Notes under the pieces: model-generated
Databases searched by the model: none
What the model saw: the letters and a program-made list of their open reading frames with translations, nothing else
Told to the model about the DNA's origin: nothing
In this document: positions 5,909 to 6,385 of the stretch, piece after piece
How the letters are laid out: each line of letters begins with the position of its first letter
Numbering within the stretch: the first letter of the stretch is position 1
Translations under genes and position numbers: made by a program
Assembly: GCA_016285815.1 (NCBI GenBank)
Contig: JAEERN010000250.1
Location: 1 to 6,385 of the forward strand
Direction of reading: 5' to 3'
Length of the DNA stretch: 6,385 nucleotides
Source of the DNA: Clostridiales bacterium
GTDB taxonomy: Bacteria; Bacillota; Clostridia; Oscillospirales; QAMX01

Positions 5909-6047
5909 CGCCGGGGCGAATGCCGGACCATCGCCGTGCGGGAAGGGGACCGGCGGCTGACCGAGGACGGTTTCCGGGGGGATCCCGCCGGCCGGTCTGA
6001 TGCGGACCGGGAACGGCGGGAGCCGCGTGATCGGAAGCGAAGAAAGA
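5909..6047 (+). pseudogene. Decayed duplicate of the 3' end of the rrf2 regulator gene
   Basis: This stretch matches 3033-3170 at about 88% identity. Read in the frame of the original it gives RRGECRTIAVREGDRRLTED, then GFRG, against RRGECRTIAMWEGYRRLTED and YFRG in the intact gene. One extra G in the G-run near 5986 shifts the frame. In the next frame the match continues as GLMRTGNGGSRVI against DLMRTEDGGSYVI. The stop codon has become CGG. There is no DNA-binding half, start codon or dedicated promoter, so it is a non-functional remnant. Thirteen of 16 substitutions are G or C in this copy where the intact gene has A or T. Homology ends seven bases before the following hairpin. Confidence 0.85.
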
Positions 6048-6053
6048 AGAGAA

Positions 6054-6087
6054 AAGGCCCCGCGCGGCAAGAGCCGCGCGGGGCCTT
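6054..6087. terminator. Strong bidirectional hairpin between convergent genes
   Basis: A perfect 15-bp stem (6054-6068 with 6073-6087, AAGGCCCCGCGCGGC and its complement) closes an AAGA loop. Read on the minus strand it is followed by a T-rich tail (TTCTCTTCTTTC, after the terminal TT of the stem), so it best serves the leftward gene ending at 6126. On the plus strand it would also stop transcripts from the BspA-like gene, whose stop is 167 bp upstream, but the tail there is not T-rich. Confidence 0.85.
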
Positions 6088-6125
6088 CCGGTGCGTTCGC
6101 CCGGAGGAAAGAGCGGGAACGGCCG

Positions 6126-6385
6126 TCACGGCAGCTCCAGCGACAGGCCGTGTTCGGAGCAGTCCAACGGAAACGAGACCGTCAGATCGTCGGCCTGAAG
6201 GACCGCGGCGTTCCCGTCGGCGTTCCAGGACCAGACGCAGCCGCCGCCGTAGTTCTTCTGCAGGGCCGCGGCCAGGTGCCGGCCGATGAGCTCCAGCGTG
6301 GCCTTCTCGTCCGCCTTCTCCGGCTCTCCGCGGACGTAAAGCGCCTCGAACTCCGGTTTGGACAGGAAACAGGCCGAGGCGGGAA
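6126..6385 (-). CDS. C-terminal part of an unidentified protein (start beyond the right edge)
   Basis: A leftward frame is open from the right edge to a TGA at 6126-6128, giving the last 85 residues of a protein. It reads like a real soluble protein: FEALYVRGEPEKADEKATLE, then LIGRHLAAALQKNYGGG, an amphipathic helix, then VWSWNADGNAAVLQADD and the end SLELP. Mixed charged and hydrophobic strands and helices, codon third positions rich in G/C, and a terminator hairpin 39 bp downstream all support a true gene. It was found by reading the minus strand directly. I do not recognise the family and assign no function. Confidence 0.6.
   Translation of the reverse strand, partial: PASACFLSKPEFEALYVRGEPEKADEKATLELIGRHLAAALQKNYGGGCVWSWNADGNAAVLQADDLTVSFPLDCSEHGLSLELP

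Noticed and set aside
3652..6129. Very long open frame on the minus strand across the repeat gene
   Set aside because: It is the antisense of the 69-bp repeats: one stop-free repeat unit stays stop-free for the whole array. It has no ribosome binding site and a composition (RDRHA-type repeats) that mirrors the sense repeat, and the sense frame has a signal peptide, promoter and known domain.
5936..6289. Small plus-strand gene starting at GTG 5936
   Set aside because: Its first residues are the decayed rrf2 C-terminus, and the rest runs through the terminator hairpin and antisense to the leftward gene. It has no ribosome binding site and becomes an Arg-rich random frame.

Overview
This window looks like a piece of a GC-rich Firmicutes chromosome, probably a gut- or rumen-type Clostridia (Oscillospiraceae-like). 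That placement is inferred from strong sigma-A-type promoters, AGGAG-type ribosome binding sites, a clostridial-style Rrf2 regulator next to cysK, and a secreted BspA-like leucine-rich-repeat protein. No RNA genes, CRISPR array, transposase or integrase is visible.

Layout. Positions 1-1518 hold a leftward operon. Its promoter (1490-1518) drives a GH16 glycosidase without a signal peptide (653-1432), then a beta-propeller glycosidase-like protein (from 619) that runs off the left edge. Divergently, a strong promoter (1573-1601) drives cysK (1702-2634). A palindromic operator lies on the cysK transcription start, and the leader could fold into two competing hairpins that share the Shine-Dalgarno complement. 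Next come an Rrf2-family regulator with its own promoter (2730-3158), a perfect 14-bp-stem terminator, and a new promoter for an 831-residue secreted protein (3391-5886). That protein has about 22 BspA-type repeats and two fibronectin-III-like domains. A last leftward gene enters from the right edge and stops at 6126; a strong hairpin separates the convergent genes.

How the parts fit. cysK makes cysteine. The neighbouring Rrf2 protein is the natural candidate to bind the operator at the cysK start, in the manner of CymR or IscR. The glycosidase pair probably handles imported glycans inside the cell. The BspA-like protein is probably an extracellular adhesion or binding protein.

Most notable observation. 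The last 41 codons of the rrf2 gene, plus 12 bases after its stop, occur again as a decayed copy at 5909-6047, just after the BspA-like gene. So the BspA-like gene lies between 138/139-bp direct repeats (about 88% identical by hand alignment). The first 27 bp are identical. Its repeat region also looks lower in GC than its neighbours. This suggests insertion or duplication at the 3' end of rrf2, although no recombinase is present in the window.
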